Below are positions 34,382-43,211 of a stretch of DNA of 64,000 nt, piece after piece. The notes beneath the pieces were generated by a model, which saw nothing but the letters and a program-made list of their open reading frames with translations, was not told the DNA's origin and searched no databases. Position 1 is the stretch's first letter; every line of letters starts with the position of its first letter. The translations under genes were made by a program, and so were the position numbers. Source of the DNA: Bradyrhizobium rifense. GTDB taxonomy: Bacteria; Pseudomonadota; Alphaproteobacteria; Rhizobiales; Xanthobacteraceae. The stretch spans positions 1-64,000 of the forward strand of contig NZ_VSSS01000014.1 in NCBI RefSeq assembly GCF_008123425.1, in the 5' to 3' direction.

Positions 34382-34701
34382 CGTGAACTTCCCGAATAGC
34401 CGCTCCACCGTCCGCGACCCGAGCTCCCCGAAAGTCTTCCGGTGCCTGAGGCAAATTTATCTTGGACTGTCACCGAGGCGCGGACCGAACCGGATCTCGC
34501 GACGTATCCCCTGAATTTCACGAGGTTGGGATGGGTAACGACTCCATCGGCGATATTGACCGTGAAGTTGTAGCTGGGATCGCACGCGCCCCCTTGCGTG
34601 ACGAAGACGAGATCCCAGGAGCCGTCATAGGCCGATCGCGCCTGCGCGGCTGGCGCCACCAGGCAAAGAGCTGCAATCGTCCAGAGCAAATGCGTCTTCA
34701 T
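34348..34701 (-). CDS. Small secreted hypothetical protein
   Basis: A 117-residue protein with a clear signal peptide (MKTHLLWTIAALCLVAPAAQA) and GGAGA 7 bp before the ATG at 34701. The mature part starts RSAYDGSWDLVFVTQGGACDP, runs through a beta-rich segment (YNFTVNIADGVVTHPNLVKFRG) and ends in a Ser/Gly/Arg-rich tail with two Cys. Similar short secreted proteins with the SYDGSW-type opening are frequent in rhizobia but uncharacterised. It overlaps the ThrE-family gene start in another frame and is translationally coupled to it. Confidence 0.75.
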   Translation of the reverse strand: MKTHLLWTIAALCLVAPAAQARSAYDGSWDLVFVTQGGACDPSYNFTVNIADGVVTHPNLVKFRGYVARSGSVRASVTVQDKFASGTGRLSGSSGRGRWSGYSGSSRCSGYWTAQRN

Positions 34702-35047
34702 TGATAGTTCTCCGTGGGCTCGGCGTCCGTTTCCGCACAAACGGAACGAATCTCGCCGATGTTCAAACCAGGAATCCAAGCGTCACAGACATCAGGCGAT
34801 GATCTGCTCTAGGAAAGATTGGTACAAAGCGCTTGTTGAAAAGTGCTCAGACCGCTTTGAATCGTGCGTTCACGAAAGATGCTGGCGAGACCAGGCGCCC
34901 CAGCCAATTATTTTGAGCAGGATTGGCACCAATCGAGCAGCCATCTTCAATCGTGGCCACGGCCGCGCAGACATACTGAACGCACGCACTGTCGCTGTTC
35001 GAACGGAACATGACAGGTCGCATTCGGAATGAACCTGGAGCCGCGAG
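34702..35047. promoter_or_regulatory. Divergent control region before the cyo operon
   Basis: About 345 bp without a supported gene, between the secreted-protein gene and cyoE. It contains a 14-bp perfect inverted repeat and a related half-site, described separately. A CTGGAG ribosome binding site precedes the cyoE ATG. I did not find an FNR/FixK-type TTGAT-N4-ATCAA box. Confidence 0.5.
34921..34934. promoter_or_regulatory. Candidate operator palindrome upstream of cyoE
   Basis: GATTGGCACCAATC is a perfect inverted repeat (GATTGG / CCAATC around CA) about 115 bp upstream of cyoE. A matching half-site GATTGG occurs at 34817-34822. The repetition in a short control region suggests a dimeric regulator site; the factor is unknown. 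Confidence 0.4.
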
Positions 35048-36034
35048 ATGAACGTCAAGTCCATTGCTGGCCAGCTTGGGGAAGGACGATCTCGACCTGA
35101 CCATCGGCTCGCTGCCCATCGGAGTGTCTCCGACTTCGTCGCCCTCACAAAGCCGCGCGTGATGATGCTCGCGCTTTTCACGGCGCTTGTCGGATTGAGC
35201 TGCGCTCCGGTTCGACTTGATCCGCTAACGACCGTTATGGCGGTTCTTGCAATTGCGGCGGGAGCGGGAGCCGCCGGCGTGCTCAATATGTGGTACGACG
35301 CGGATATCGATGCGATCATGAGCCGCACTGCTATGCGGCCAATTCCTCGCGGCAAGGTCTCTCGGTTCGAGGCGCTTGTCCTTGGGCTTCTTCTTGGCGG
35401 TTTCTCCGTAGTGGCTCTCGCCCTGGCGACGAACCTCATGGCAGCCGCGTTGTTGGCGGGAACGATCCTCTTCTATGTTGTCGTGTACACGGCGTGGCTG
35501 AAGCGGTCCACACGCCAGAACATCGTCATCGGCGGCGCCGCCGGTGCGCTGCCGCCCGTGATCGGATGGGCCGCGGCAACTGGCGACATCGGGCTGGAGC
35601 CGCTCGCGCTGTTCCTCATCATCTTTCTCTGGACGCCGCCGCATTTCTGGGCGCTGGCGCTTAACCGCACCGACGACTACGCGCGTGCGGGCGTGCCGAT
35701 GCTGCCGGTTGTCGCGGGCCGCACTGCGACGACGCGGCAGATCCTGATCTACAGCGGCCTTCTGGCTCTCGCCTCGGAGCTGCCCTGGGCGATCGGGTTC
35801 GCAGGCACGATGTATGGTGCGATCGCCTCCATCGGCGGAGCGATCTTCGTTCTGCGCGCGGCTCGCTTGAACCGGACTGTCGAGGCCGATCGCCGCACCG
35901 CTCAACGACTATTTGTATTCTCCATCGCCTATTTGTTCGTGCTGTTCGCGGCTCTCCTGATCGACCATCGAGGCGAGCCGTCGTCATTCATGCGCGCGTC
36001 GCAGAATGGCATCGTCAACTTCAGCGAGGTCTGA
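35048..36034 (+). CDS. cyoE: Protoheme IX farnesyltransferase (heme O synthase)
   Basis: A 328-residue UbiA-superfamily membrane enzyme that farnesylates heme b to heme O, the cofactor of bo-type oxidases. It has about nine hydrophobic segments and both Asp-rich prenyl-diphosphate regions: NMWYDADIDAIMSRTAMRPIP (split across two blocks) and the second conserved area WTPPHFWALALNRTDDYARAGVPML. The extra N-terminal 25 residues are hydrophilic. It stands first in the operon, one base before the cyoA start, whereas in enterobacteria it is last; the order cyoE-A-B-C-D is still a coherent assembly unit. Confidence 0.93.
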   Translation: MNVKSIAGQLGEGRSRPDHRLAAHRSVSDFVALTKPRVMMLALFTALVGLSCAPVRLDPLTTVMAVLAIAAGAGAAGVLNMWYDADIDAIMSRTAMRPIPRGKVSRFEALVLGLLLGGFSVVALALATNLMAAALLAGTILFYVVVYTAWLKRSTRQNIVIGGAAGALPPVIGWAAATGDIGLEPLALFLIIFLWTPPHFWALALNRTDDYARAGVPMLPVVAGRTATTRQILIYSGLLALASELPWAIGFAGTMYGAIASIGGAIFVLRAARLNRTVEADRRTAQRLFVFSIAYLFVLFAALLIDHRGEPSSFMRASQNGIVNFSEV

Positions 36035-36035
36035 C

Positions 36036-36923
36036 ATGCGCTATGGTTTACTTGCTGTCGTCCTGATCAGTGCCGCGACCCTCGGCGGCTGCGAAGGCGT
36101 GCTCGATCCGAAAGGGCCGATCGCGCTGGCCGAGCGGCAAATTCTGATCAACGCGCTCGGCATCATGCTGGCGATCGTGATCCCGGTGATCCTCGCCACA
36201 CTTGGCTTCGCCTTCTGGTTTCGTGCATCGAACGAGCGCGCGCGCTATCGGCCGGATTTCACATACTCCGGGCGTCTTGAGTTGCTGGTTTGGTCCATCC
36301 CCGGGATGACGGTGCTCCTGGTTGGCGGCGTCGCATGGATCGGCGCACATGATCTCGATCCGGGCAGGCCGATCAGCTCGACGGTCAAGCCTGTCAACGT
36401 TCAGGTCGTCTCGCTCGATTGGAAATGGCTCTTCATTTATCCGGACGAGGGGATCGCGAGCGTCAACAAGCTGGTTGTGCCGGTTGGGACGCCGGTCAGC
36501 TTCGAGCTGACATCATCGAGCGTCATGAACAGCTTCTTCGTGCCTCAGCTCGGGAGCCAGATCTACACCATGTCGGGAATGGCGACCCGCCTCCACCTGC
36601 AGGCGGACCATCTGGGAACCTATCCAGGGATCTCCGCCATGTTCAGCGGTGACGGCTTTCCCGACATGCACTTCACGGTCGATGCAGTGACAGACGACAA
36701 ATTTGCGCAATGGGTGCGGCAGACCCGCGAAACCGGTTCGGTCCTCGATAAGCAGGGTTACGCCGATCTGGTCAAGCCGAGCAGGGCGGTTGCGCCGTTC
36801 ACCTATCGTGGCGTCGCCCCCGATCTGTTCGGCAGCATCGTAAACGCCGGCATGGGTACCCAAGACTCCCATCAAGACGCTTCTCTATCAGTTTGTTCAA
36901 CCTCGCAGAGGGCCGAGCGATGA
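36036..36923 (+). CDS. cyoA: Ubiquinol oxidase bo-type subunit II
   Basis: A 295-residue lipoprotein: the signal peptide ends in a lipobox (LGGC, Cys near residue 19). Two membrane helices follow ([20 protein letters not shown] and [15 protein letters not shown]), then a cupredoxin-fold periplasmic domain ([39 protein letters not shown]). The CuA ligands of cytochrome c oxidases are absent, as expected for a quinol oxidase. The start is [10 protein letters not shown] at 36036; its stop overlaps the cyoB ATG. The C-terminal tail ([17 protein letters not shown]) is unrelated to the core and looks like a variable extension. Confidence 0.93.
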   Translation: MRYGLLAVVLISAATLGGCEGVLDPKGPIALAERQILINALGIMLAIVIPVILATLGFAFWFRASNERARYRPDFTYSGRLELLVWSIPGMTVLLVGGVAWIGAHDLDPGRPISSTVKPVNVQVVSLDWKWLFIYPDEGIASVNKLVVPVGTPVSFELTSSSVMNSFFVPQLGSQIYTMSGMATRLHLQADHLGTYPGISAMFSGDGFPDMHFTVDAVTDDKFAQWVRQTRETGSVLDKQGYADLVKPSRAVAPFTYRGVAPDLFGSIVNAGMGTQDSHQDASLSVCSTSQRAER

Positions 36924-38908
36924 ATTTCCTTGGAAAGCTCGATTGGAACGCGATTCCCCTGCATGAGCCGATCATCATGGGTGCAACGGGCTTCATGGTC
37001 CTGGTCGTGCTGGTTGTTCTCGGATTCGTCACGGTGAAGGGGGCCTGGCCCTATCTATGGCGCGAGTGGCTCACCTCCGTCGATCACAAGCGGATAGGCG
37101 CCATGTATTGCATCCTGGCGCTCGTCATGATGCTGCGCGGCTTCAGCGATGCGATCATGATCCGCTCGCAGCAGGCGCTCGCAGCCGGCGGTGCACAAGG
37201 TTATCTGCCGCCGGAGCATTTCAATCAGATTTTCTCTGCCCACGGCACGATCATGATCTTGTTCATGGCCATGCCGTTCGTGGTCGGGCTCATGAACTTC
37301 GCAGTGCCGCTGCAACTCGGCGTTCGCGACGTGGCATTCCCCACCCTCAATTCCGTCAGCTTCTGGCTGACTGCCTCGGGCGCGTTGTTGGTCAACATTT
37401 CGCTGGCGGTCGGTGAGTTTTCAAAAGCCACCTGGTGGGGCTATCCTCCCCTGAGCGAAATGCAATATTCGCCCGGCGTCGGCGTCGACTACTATCTCTG
37501 GTCGCTGCAAATCTCCGGTATCGGCACCTTGTTGGCGGGAATAAATTTCGTCACAACAATCCTCAAGCTGCGCGCGCCAGGGATGAGCTATATGCGCATG
37601 CCGGTCTTCTGCTGGACCGCGCTTGCCGCTAACCTGCTCATTGTCGCGGCGTTTCCGGTCCTGACCGCCACGCTCGCGATGCTGGCGCTCGATCGCTATC
37701 TCGGCTTTCACTTCTTCTCGCTCGAAGGCCAGGGCAATCAGATGCTGTACTCGAACCTGTTCTGGGTGTGGGGGCATCCCGAAGTCTACATCCTGATCCT
37801 GCCGGCGTTCGGGGTATTCTCGGAGGTGATGGCGACCTTCTCTGGCAAGCCGCTGTTCGGCTACCGCTCGATGGTCGCCGCGACGATGACCATCTGTGTC
37901 CTCTCCTTTCTGGTCTGGCTGCACCACTTCTTCACGATGGGGGCAAGCGCAAACGTCAACGGCTTCTTCGGCGTCATGAGCATGATCATTGCTTTGCCGA
38001 CGGGCGCGAAGGTCTTCAACTGGCTGTTCACGATGTACGGCGGTCGGGTTCGGTTCTCGGTGCCGGTGCTGTGGTCGATTGGCTTCATAGTGACTTTCGT
38101 CATCGGCGGCATGACCGGCGTGCTCATGGCAGTGCCCCCGGCTGACTTCCAGCTGCACAACAGTGTGTTCCTGGTCGCGCACTTCCACAACGTCGCCATC
38201 GGCGGTGTCGTGTTCGGTGTGATGGCGGGGTACAATTATTGGTTCCCAAAGGCGTTCGGATTCAAGCTCGACGAACGCTGGGGCAGAGCTTCGTTCTGGT
38301 GCTGGTTCGTCGGCTTCTATGTTGCCTTCATGCCGCTCTACGTGCTCGGCCTGATGGGTATGACCCGGCGCATGCAACATTACGATAATCTGTCGTGGCA
38401 ACCGTGGTTGATCGCGGCGGCATTCGGCACTGCCATCATCCTGGTCGGTGTCGTGTGCCAGATCGTGCAACTCGTGGTGTCGATCCGTCATCGTGAGGAA
38501 TTGCGGGACGTGACCGGTGACCCCTGGAATGCCCGCACGCTGGAATGGGCGACGGCGTCGCCGCCGCCGGCATGGAATTTTGCATTCCAGCCCAAGGTCG
38601 CCGGACTGGACGCGTTCTGGAGCAGCAAGAGCCACGCCCAAGCGACGAGGGAGGAGCCAGCGCCGCCGCGCAATTACGAGCCCGTCGAAATGCCGAAGAA
38701 CAGCGCAACGGGCTTTGTTACTGCGTTCTTCGCCGTCGTCATCGGCTTTGCGCTGATCTGGCACATCTGGTGGCTGGCCGGCGTCGGGATGTTCGGCGCA
38801 TTCGTGACGCTACTTGCCTTCTCATTCCGCCGACACAACGAAATTGAGGTGCCGGCCGAGGAGATCGCTCGGTTCGTACGGGCCCATCAGGCTGGAGTTG
38901 CAGCATGA
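36920..38908 (+). CDS. cyoB: Ubiquinol oxidase bo-type subunit I
   Basis: A 662-residue heme-copper oxidase core with about 14-15 membrane helices. All metal ligands are visible: heme b His in [17 protein letters not shown], CuB His and cross-linked Tyr in [15 protein letters not shown] (with the proton-channel Glu), the CuB His pair in [10 protein letters not shown], and the heme o and heme b His in [12 protein letters not shown]. It reduces oxygen to water and pumps protons. ATGA overlaps join it to cyoA and cyoC. Length and N-terminal extra helix match the bo3 type rather than aa3. Confidence 0.96.
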   Translation: MNFLGKLDWNAIPLHEPIIMGATGFMVLVVLVVLGFVTVKGAWPYLWREWLTSVDHKRIGAMYCILALVMMLRGFSDAIMIRSQQALAAGGAQGYLPPEHFNQIFSAHGTIMILFMAMPFVVGLMNFAVPLQLGVRDVAFPTLNSVSFWLTASGALLVNISLAVGEFSKATWWGYPPLSEMQYSPGVGVDYYLWSLQISGIGTLLAGINFVTTILKLRAPGMSYMRMPVFCWTALAANLLIVAAFPVLTATLAMLALDRYLGFHFFSLEGQGNQMLYSNLFWVWGHPEVYILILPAFGVFSEVMATFSGKPLFGYRSMVAATMTICVLSFLVWLHHFFTMGASANVNGFFGVMSMIIALPTGAKVFNWLFTMYGGRVRFSVPVLWSIGFIVTFVIGGMTGVLMAVPPADFQLHNSVFLVAHFHNVAIGGVVFGVMAGYNYWFPKAFGFKLDERWGRASFWCWFVGFYVAFMPLYVLGLMGMTRRMQHYDNLSWQPWLIAAAFGTAIILVGVVCQIVQLVVSIRHREELRDVTGDPWNARTLEWATASPPPAWNFAFQPKVAGLDAFWSSKSHAQATREEPAPPRNYEPVEMPKNSATGFVTAFFAVVIGFALIWHIWWLAGVGMFGAFVTLLAFSFRRHNEIEVPAEEIARFVRAHQAGVAA

Positions 38909-39537
38909 ATATCGCCGTAGCAATTGATCAGATTCCGCAGGAGGCACTGCCAAGCGCCAGTGAAGCGGGACCTGCTCCAAAGAGGATCGTGGTCGCCTTT
39001 GGCTTCTGGATCTTCCTGCTGAGTGACATCGTCATGTTCGCCGCGCTGTTCGCGAGCTACGCGGTCCTCGTGCGCTCCACGGCCGGCGGCCCGACCGGCG
39101 CCCAGCTGTTCAATCAGACGACGGTAGCGATCGAGACGGCCTGCCTGCTCTTTTCGAGCTACACTTGCGGGCTGATGTCCTTGGCGGTGAATTCGCGCCG
39201 GTATTTAAGGACCTATTTGGGTGCGCTGATCACGTTCGCACTCGGAGCCATATTTCTTGGTCTCGAGATCCGCGAATTCCTGAGCATGATAGCCATTGGT
39301 GCGGCGCCGCAGCGGAGTGCGTTTCTGTCCGCATTCTTCACGCTTGTCGGATGCCACGGCCTGCACGTTGCGCTCGGACTGATCTGGCTGACCGTGATGA
39401 TGGTGCAGGTTGCGGTATTTGGATTCGCCGCGAGGGTGCAGCATCGCCTGCTCTGCTTCTCGTTGTTCTGGCACGCGCTCGATATCGTCTGGGTCGGAGT
39501 CTTGACGGTGGTTTATCTGATGGGAGTGAGTTCATGA
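38905..39537 (+). CDS. cyoC: Ubiquinol oxidase bo-type subunit III
   Basis: A 210-residue integral membrane subunit with about five helices, the size of bo-type subunit III (about 200 residues). Family pieces: [53 protein letters not shown], and the final [22 protein letters not shown]. It starts within the cyoB stop (ATGA) and its own stop overlaps cyoD. It stabilises the oxidase complex. Confidence 0.93.
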   Translation: MNIAVAIDQIPQEALPSASEAGPAPKRIVVAFGFWIFLLSDIVMFAALFASYAVLVRSTAGGPTGAQLFNQTTVAIETACLLFSSYTCGLMSLAVNSRRYLRTYLGALITFALGAIFLGLEIREFLSMIAIGAAPQRSAFLSAFFTLVGCHGLHVALGLIWLTVMMVQVAVFGFAARVQHRLLCFSLFWHALDIVWVGVLTVVYLMGVSS

Positions 39538-39929
39538 CCGAGGTTCGACACGAACGCGCACCCGGAGACCGGCCGAGCCGCGAGATGAACGAATCGGCTC
39601 CATCCGAGTTTCTCGTCTACACGATCGGCCTGGTTGTGGCGGTTCTTCTCACGGCCACGTCGTTTTGGACGGCGAACACGACGCTGCTCTGGTCAGGCGG
39701 TGTCGTCCTCGGGCTCGCGGTCCTGGCTATTGCCCAGATGGGCATTCACCTGGTGTTTTTCCTGCACATCAGCAGCGGGCCGGAAAGCACCAACAACGTG
39801 CTCGCACTCGCCTTTGGCGCTCTCATCGTATTCGTCGTGATCGCCGGCACGATGTGGATCGTGGCTGATATGAATACGAACATGATGATGCCGTCGGGCG
39901 CGCCGATGAGTATGAGGATGCAACATTGA
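39534..39929 (+). CDS. cyoD: Ubiquinol oxidase bo-type subunit IV
   Basis: A 131-residue small membrane subunit with three helices (VYTIGLVVAVLLTATSFW, SGGVVLGLAVLAIAQMGIHLVFFLHI in two parts, and NVLALAFGALIVFVVIAGTMWI). The motif QMGIHLVFFLHISSG is the hallmark of CyoD/COX4-bacterial proteins. The start is the ATG at 39534 overlapping the cyoC stop; a longer frame to the left lies inside cyoC and is not real. The Met-rich end (NTNMMMPSGAPMSMRMQH) is unusual and might bind copper. It is the last gene before the operon terminator. Confidence 0.92.
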   Translation: MTEVRHERAPGDRPSREMNESAPSEFLVYTIGLVVAVLLTATSFWTANTTLLWSGGVVLGLAVLAIAQMGIHLVFFLHISSGPESTNNVLALAFGALIVFVVIAGTMWIVADMNTNMMMPSGAPMSMRMQH

Positions 39930-39940
39930 GGAGCGTCGCA

Positions 39941-39974
39941 GGGACGGGCGCTGTCGATCGATCATGCCCGTCCC
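39941..39974 (+). terminator. Rho-independent-type terminator after cyoD
   Basis: GGGACGGGC (39941-39949) pairs perfectly with GCCCGTCCC (39966-39974) across a 16-base loop, 12 bp after the cyoD stop, and is followed by an AT-rich stretch (AATTTATTTT). It is placed between two convergent genes, so it may end transcription from both sides. Confidence 0.7.
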
Positions 39975-40075
39975 CGCGCAATTTATTTTGCGGTGCTGGG
40001 GACTTCGTCGATCAAGAGGCATTTGTCCCCACGCGCTGTCGAACAGCGCTGAGGGATGGACGTCTTACGAGCTGA

Positions 40076-40396
40076 CTATCTTGTGGTGCGTTTGCGTGGG
40101 CTATTGGTATCCCTGGCGCCGGGCATTTGGGTGATTTCTACCTGGATCACCTGCCTGCAAGCATCGCTAAGCTCGGAGCTCCGTTCTCTGAGACAAATCG
40201 CTATGTCGTCCGCATTTGGGATGAACGCGCTGCAAAGTCTGAACGCGTCGGGCGTGCATGCCGCGCGCTGTTCCGGTGTCCCTTGCGAGAACGAGGGCGC
40301 AGGCCAGCTCGTGGCGAGCAGCAGGCACAGGGACGTACCCCGTGCTAGGGATCTCGACCACCGTGGCATCCGTCTATCTGAGCTTTTCGTTTTCAT
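40076..40396 (-). CDS. Secreted Cys-rich small protein
   Basis: A 106-residue protein from the ATG at 40396, with an N-terminal signal-type sequence (SLARGTSLCLLLATSWPAPSFS). The mature part carries a compact four-Cys motif (AACTPDAFRLCSAFIPNADDIAICLRE and later DACRQVI, in blocks), which matches a small Cys-rich family common in Bradyrhizobium and relatives. It is probably periplasmic with two disulfides. The longer open frame to the right overlaps no feature but has no support. It faces the cyo operon across the terminator. Confidence 0.7.
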   Translation of the reverse strand: MKTKSSDRRMPRWSRSLARGTSLCLLLATSWPAPSFSQGTPEQRAACTPDAFRLCSAFIPNADDIAICLRERSSELSDACRQVIQVEITQMPGARDTNSPRKRTTR

Positions 40397-40714
40397 CAGG
40401 AGTCTCGCGCTGATTAATCGAGGCCGATACCCGGCCTCGTCAAGCAGACATCGATACGCGCTGGTCCGAGCACGGGCTTGTCGCAAAACGTCAGCATTTG
40501 TAGCTTTCGACCCTGCCTCGGCGCACCGCGACCGGGAGCGGACCTGTGGGGGCGGGCAATATGGAGCTGCTCGGTTCGGGCCGGTTTGTATCAACGGCGA
40601 GCCGCACGAACTGCCAAGTCATCACACGTTCATCCAAGCGTCGAGTGTGATGCAGACGCTAGTGTTGGATCTTGGAATGATGCGCCTGACACCGACTGCT
40701 GGCGGGGCGAAGAC

Positions 40715-41515
40715 ATGCTCAAGGGATTTACGGCTCCTCGGTCGCCTCGGGGGATTGCTGCATTGGTCCCGCCGCCACCTTGGCACTTCGCTGGTGACGT
40801 GCTCGCGGTGGAATTCTGGAATGATCCAGATGTATCGGTCCAGATCCTCCCGTTGGGTGTGGAGCTTGATGAGCGAGGCCGAGGCCACTCGGTCGCACTC
40901 TTCACGGACTATCAGTTCACGGCGCAGAACGAGGAGTATCTGGACCCGGCCAGATATCAGTGCCGCGGGTTCAGCGTTCTCCTCGACGCGGTATGGAAGG
41001 GGACTCCAATAGCGTGGTGCCCTTACTGCTATGTGGACAACGACGCTGCATTGATGAGAGGCTGGATTCAGGGCTATCCGAGAAAGTTCGGCACTGTGCA
41101 CCTGACGCGCACCTTTGCCGCGGCGAGCATGGCTTCGGCGCCACTCGTCAACGATGGCAGATTTTCGGCCTGCATGTCCGCTCACGGCCGCTTGCTGGTG
41201 CAGGCGAGCGTCACCTTGCGCGAAAAGGTCGAGCGTCTTGTCGGGTTTCTCGACCGCCGGATTGTGGGGCGGCGGTATTTTCCGCGGCTTTCCGCCGGCA
41301 TGCACGACAAGCCGGCCGTGGATGAACTCGTTCGATGTGTCTCGGATCATTCTCTGATCACAAACATCTGGATCGGCGAGGGTGAGCTCAATTTTCCGGA
41401 GGCCTACGGAGAGGAATTGGAGATGCTGGGTCCGCTCAAGGTGGGACGCGCATATCGGTTCTCGTTCTCTTATTCCGTCACCGACATCGAAGTTCTGGCA
41501 GACCTGACGGCGTAG
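40715..41515 (+). CDS. Acetoacetate decarboxylase family protein (Arg at Schiff-base Lys site)
   Basis: A 266-residue member of the acetoacetate decarboxylase-like family. The start MLKGFTAPRSPRGIAALVPP mirrors its neighbour's MLKGFTVPKSPFG start, and both proteins are then exactly 266 residues, which supports this ATG. Core blocks: PPPPWHFAGDVLAVEFW, EEYLDPARYQCRGFSVLLDA, WCPYCYVDNDAALMRGWIQGYPRKFG. In acetoacetate decarboxylase the Schiff-base Lys and its partner form a P-K-K motif; here it is P-R-K, so decarboxylation by the usual route is doubtful. Some relatives act as cyclases or aldolases. It is the first of a tandem pair. Confidence 0.85.
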   Translation: MLKGFTAPRSPRGIAALVPPPPWHFAGDVLAVEFWNDPDVSVQILPLGVELDERGRGHSVALFTDYQFTAQNEEYLDPARYQCRGFSVLLDAVWKGTPIAWCPYCYVDNDAALMRGWIQGYPRKFGTVHLTRTFAAASMASAPLVNDGRFSACMSAHGRLLVQASVTLREKVERLVGFLDRRIVGRRYFPRLSAGMHDKPAVDELVRCVSDHSLITNIWIGEGELNFPEAYGEELEMLGPLKVGRAYRFSFSYSVTDIEVLADLTA

Positions 41516-41630
41516 CGGCCGGCGTGTTCCGGATTGCGACAGGAATCAACAAACCGCCGCATTTCAATCAAATCAAGCGGGGCTGGTTCCGGTAGCATCG
41601 GTACTGAAAGCAATGCACCAGGACACGGGA

Positions 41631-42431
41631 ATGCTGAAGGGCTTTACAGTTCCGAAGTCGCCATTCGGTCAGGCCGCTCTCACTCCGCCGCCACCCTGGC
41701 ACTATGCTGGCGATGCTGTCGGGGTCGAGTTCTGGGCCGACCCCGACGCGACAGCAGCGACATTGCCGCGTGGCCTTTCCCCGGATCCGGACTCGAGCGG
41801 TCACGCCGTCATGCTGTTCCTGGATTGGCAATTCACCGCCCAGGACGACGAATACCTCGAACCGGCCCGTTATCAATATCGCGAGGCGCTTGTCTTGGTC
41901 GATGCGATGTATGCCGACGTCCCGGTCATGTGGTGTCCGTACATCTATGTCGACAATGACGCTGCGCTGGCGCGCGGTTGGACGCAGGGATTTCCGAAGA
42001 AGATGGGCAGCATCTGTCAGACGCGCTCCTTTGCGGCCTCAGGGCCCGCCGCGGCGCCGATCGCGCCCGGCAGCCGGTTTGGTGCCAGCCTCTCGGCGCA
42101 TGGCCAGCGTCTTGCGGAAGCGTGCGTTACCTTGCGCAAGCCGGTCGAAGACGGACTGTCTCTGCTCTCCCGCCCCACGGTGTTGCTGAGATACTTTCCG
42201 AGACTGGTGGCCGGAGGCCAGGACAATCCTGCGGTCGACGAGCTTGCGATGTCGGTCACCGACAATCTCACCGTTGCCGGCGCATGGATCGGGACGGGCG
42301 AACTCAATTTTCCGGAAACGAACGGCGAAGAACTCCATGCGCTCGCACCGAGGCGGATCGAGGCGGGATTCCGCTATTCACTTTCCTACTCAACCAGTGA
42401 TCTGAAGGTCCTTGAAGACCGGGGCTCGTAA
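41631..42431 (+). CDS. Acetoacetate decarboxylase family protein (intact Lys-Lys)
   Basis: A 266-residue paralogue of the preceding gene, 115 bp downstream in the same direction. I prefer the ATG at 41631 (AGGA 7 bp upstream); an ATG at 41613 would add six residues. Shared blocks: SPFGQAALTPPPPWHYAGDAV, QDDEYLEPARYQYREALVLVDA, and WCPYIYVDNDAALARGWTQGFPKKMG. The Lys pair PKK is intact, so a Schiff-base mechanism on a beta-keto acid or related compound is possible. The Glu position of the active site may lie in the LEPARYQYREA segment. Followed by an AraC gene after about 185 bp. Confidence 0.87.
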   Translation: MLKGFTVPKSPFGQAALTPPPPWHYAGDAVGVEFWADPDATAATLPRGLSPDPDSSGHAVMLFLDWQFTAQDDEYLEPARYQYREALVLVDAMYADVPVMWCPYIYVDNDAALARGWTQGFPKKMGSICQTRSFAASGPAAAPIAPGSRFGASLSAHGQRLAEACVTLRKPVEDGLSLLSRPTVLLRYFPRLVAGGQDNPAVDELAMSVTDNLTVAGAWIGTGELNFPETNGEELHALAPRRIEAGFRYSLSYSTSDLKVLEDRGS

Positions 42432-42617
42432 GCGGCCTACTCCCGGTTCTGGACGTCGATCTATTTGGAAACAGAGGGGTTTTCTCGTTTTCGAACGTTT
42501 GCCCAACAAAAGAGCATTTGTTCATTTAACTGTTCAGAACACTACTTAACAAGCCATGAGGGTCCCCTTGCTGCACTCTCTCGCCGATCCGGGGCTGGCG
42601 GCCTGATCGTCGAGGAC
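42432..42617. promoter_or_regulatory. AT-rich leader before the AraC regulator
   Basis: A 186-bp gap that is clearly more AT-rich than its surroundings around 42465-42555, between the decarboxylase-like pair and the regulator genes. It likely holds the promoter for the araC-regulator operon. I could not identify an unambiguous promoter or operator. Confidence 0.4.
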
Positions 42618-43211
42618 ATGACTATGGCAGGACTTCCGGCTACCGCACTAGAACCATCCTCGGCATCTGACCAGCAGTTCAACCTGGTGGCGAACAGCCT
42701 GGCCACGCTGCTTGAGACGGCAAGACGGGAGCTGGAACGTGATCGAGATGCGGCCAGGTTGTCGCTGGCCACGGCATCTCACATCCTGCAAGCGGAGATC
42801 GAGCGACATTCGGGCGCCAACGGTACCGCAAGGGGCGGTCTGGCTGCCTGGCAGATCCTGCGCGTGCGGGCCTACATTGACGGCAATCTGCACCGTACCA
42901 TTCACATTCGGGATCTCAGTGCAGTCGCACGTCGAAGCCCGGCGCATTTTTCCCGGAAGTTCAAGCTGGCTGTCGGGGAGTCGCCGCATGCTTACGTGGT
43001 GAGAAGACGCCTGGAGAGAGCCTGCCACCTCATGATGACCAGTGCGGCGTCGCTGAGTGAAATTGCCCTGAGCGTAGGCTTTTCCGATCAGGCGCATCTA
43101 TGCAGGCTCTTCCGACAAGCCTTTGGTCAGAGCCCGGCCAACTGGCGACGCGAGCGCGGAATCCCCTGCGAGCCTACCCCCAGAACCGACATGGACGAGA
43201 ATGCCGCATGA
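42618..43211 (+). CDS. AraC-family transcriptional regulator
   Basis: A 197-residue protein with two C-terminal AraC helix-turn-helix motifs: IHIRDLSAVARRSPAHFSRKFKLA and SLSEIALSVGFSDQAHLCRLFRQAFGQSPANWRRER (in blocks), about residues 90-185. The N-terminal 80 residues are short and helical (SLATLLETARRELERDRDAARLSLA), with no cupin-type sensor domain, so it is an AraC-type regulator without a classical effector domain. The ATG at 42624 is an alternative start. Its stop overlaps the ATG of the first large ATPase regulator (ATGA), which implies that the two are made together. Confidence 0.9.
   Translation: MTMAGLPATALEPSSASDQQFNLVANSLATLLETARRELERDRDAARLSLATASHILQAEIERHSGANGTARGGLAAWQILRVRAYIDGNLHRTIHIRDLSAVARRSPAHFSRKFKLAVGESPHAYVVRRRLERACHLMMTSAASLSEIALSVGFSDQAHLCRLFRQAFGQSPANWRRERGIPCEPTPRTDMDENAA

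Noticed and set aside
34702..35047. FNR/FixK-type box upstream of the cyo operon
   Set aside because: I looked for TTGAT-N4-ATCAA in both orientations and did not find it. Only the GATTGG palindrome is present.
37421..38764. A 447-codon open frame on the minus strand opposite cyoB
   Set aside because: cyoB carries every heme and copper ligand. The antisense translation is His/Arg-rich and has no recognisable fold.
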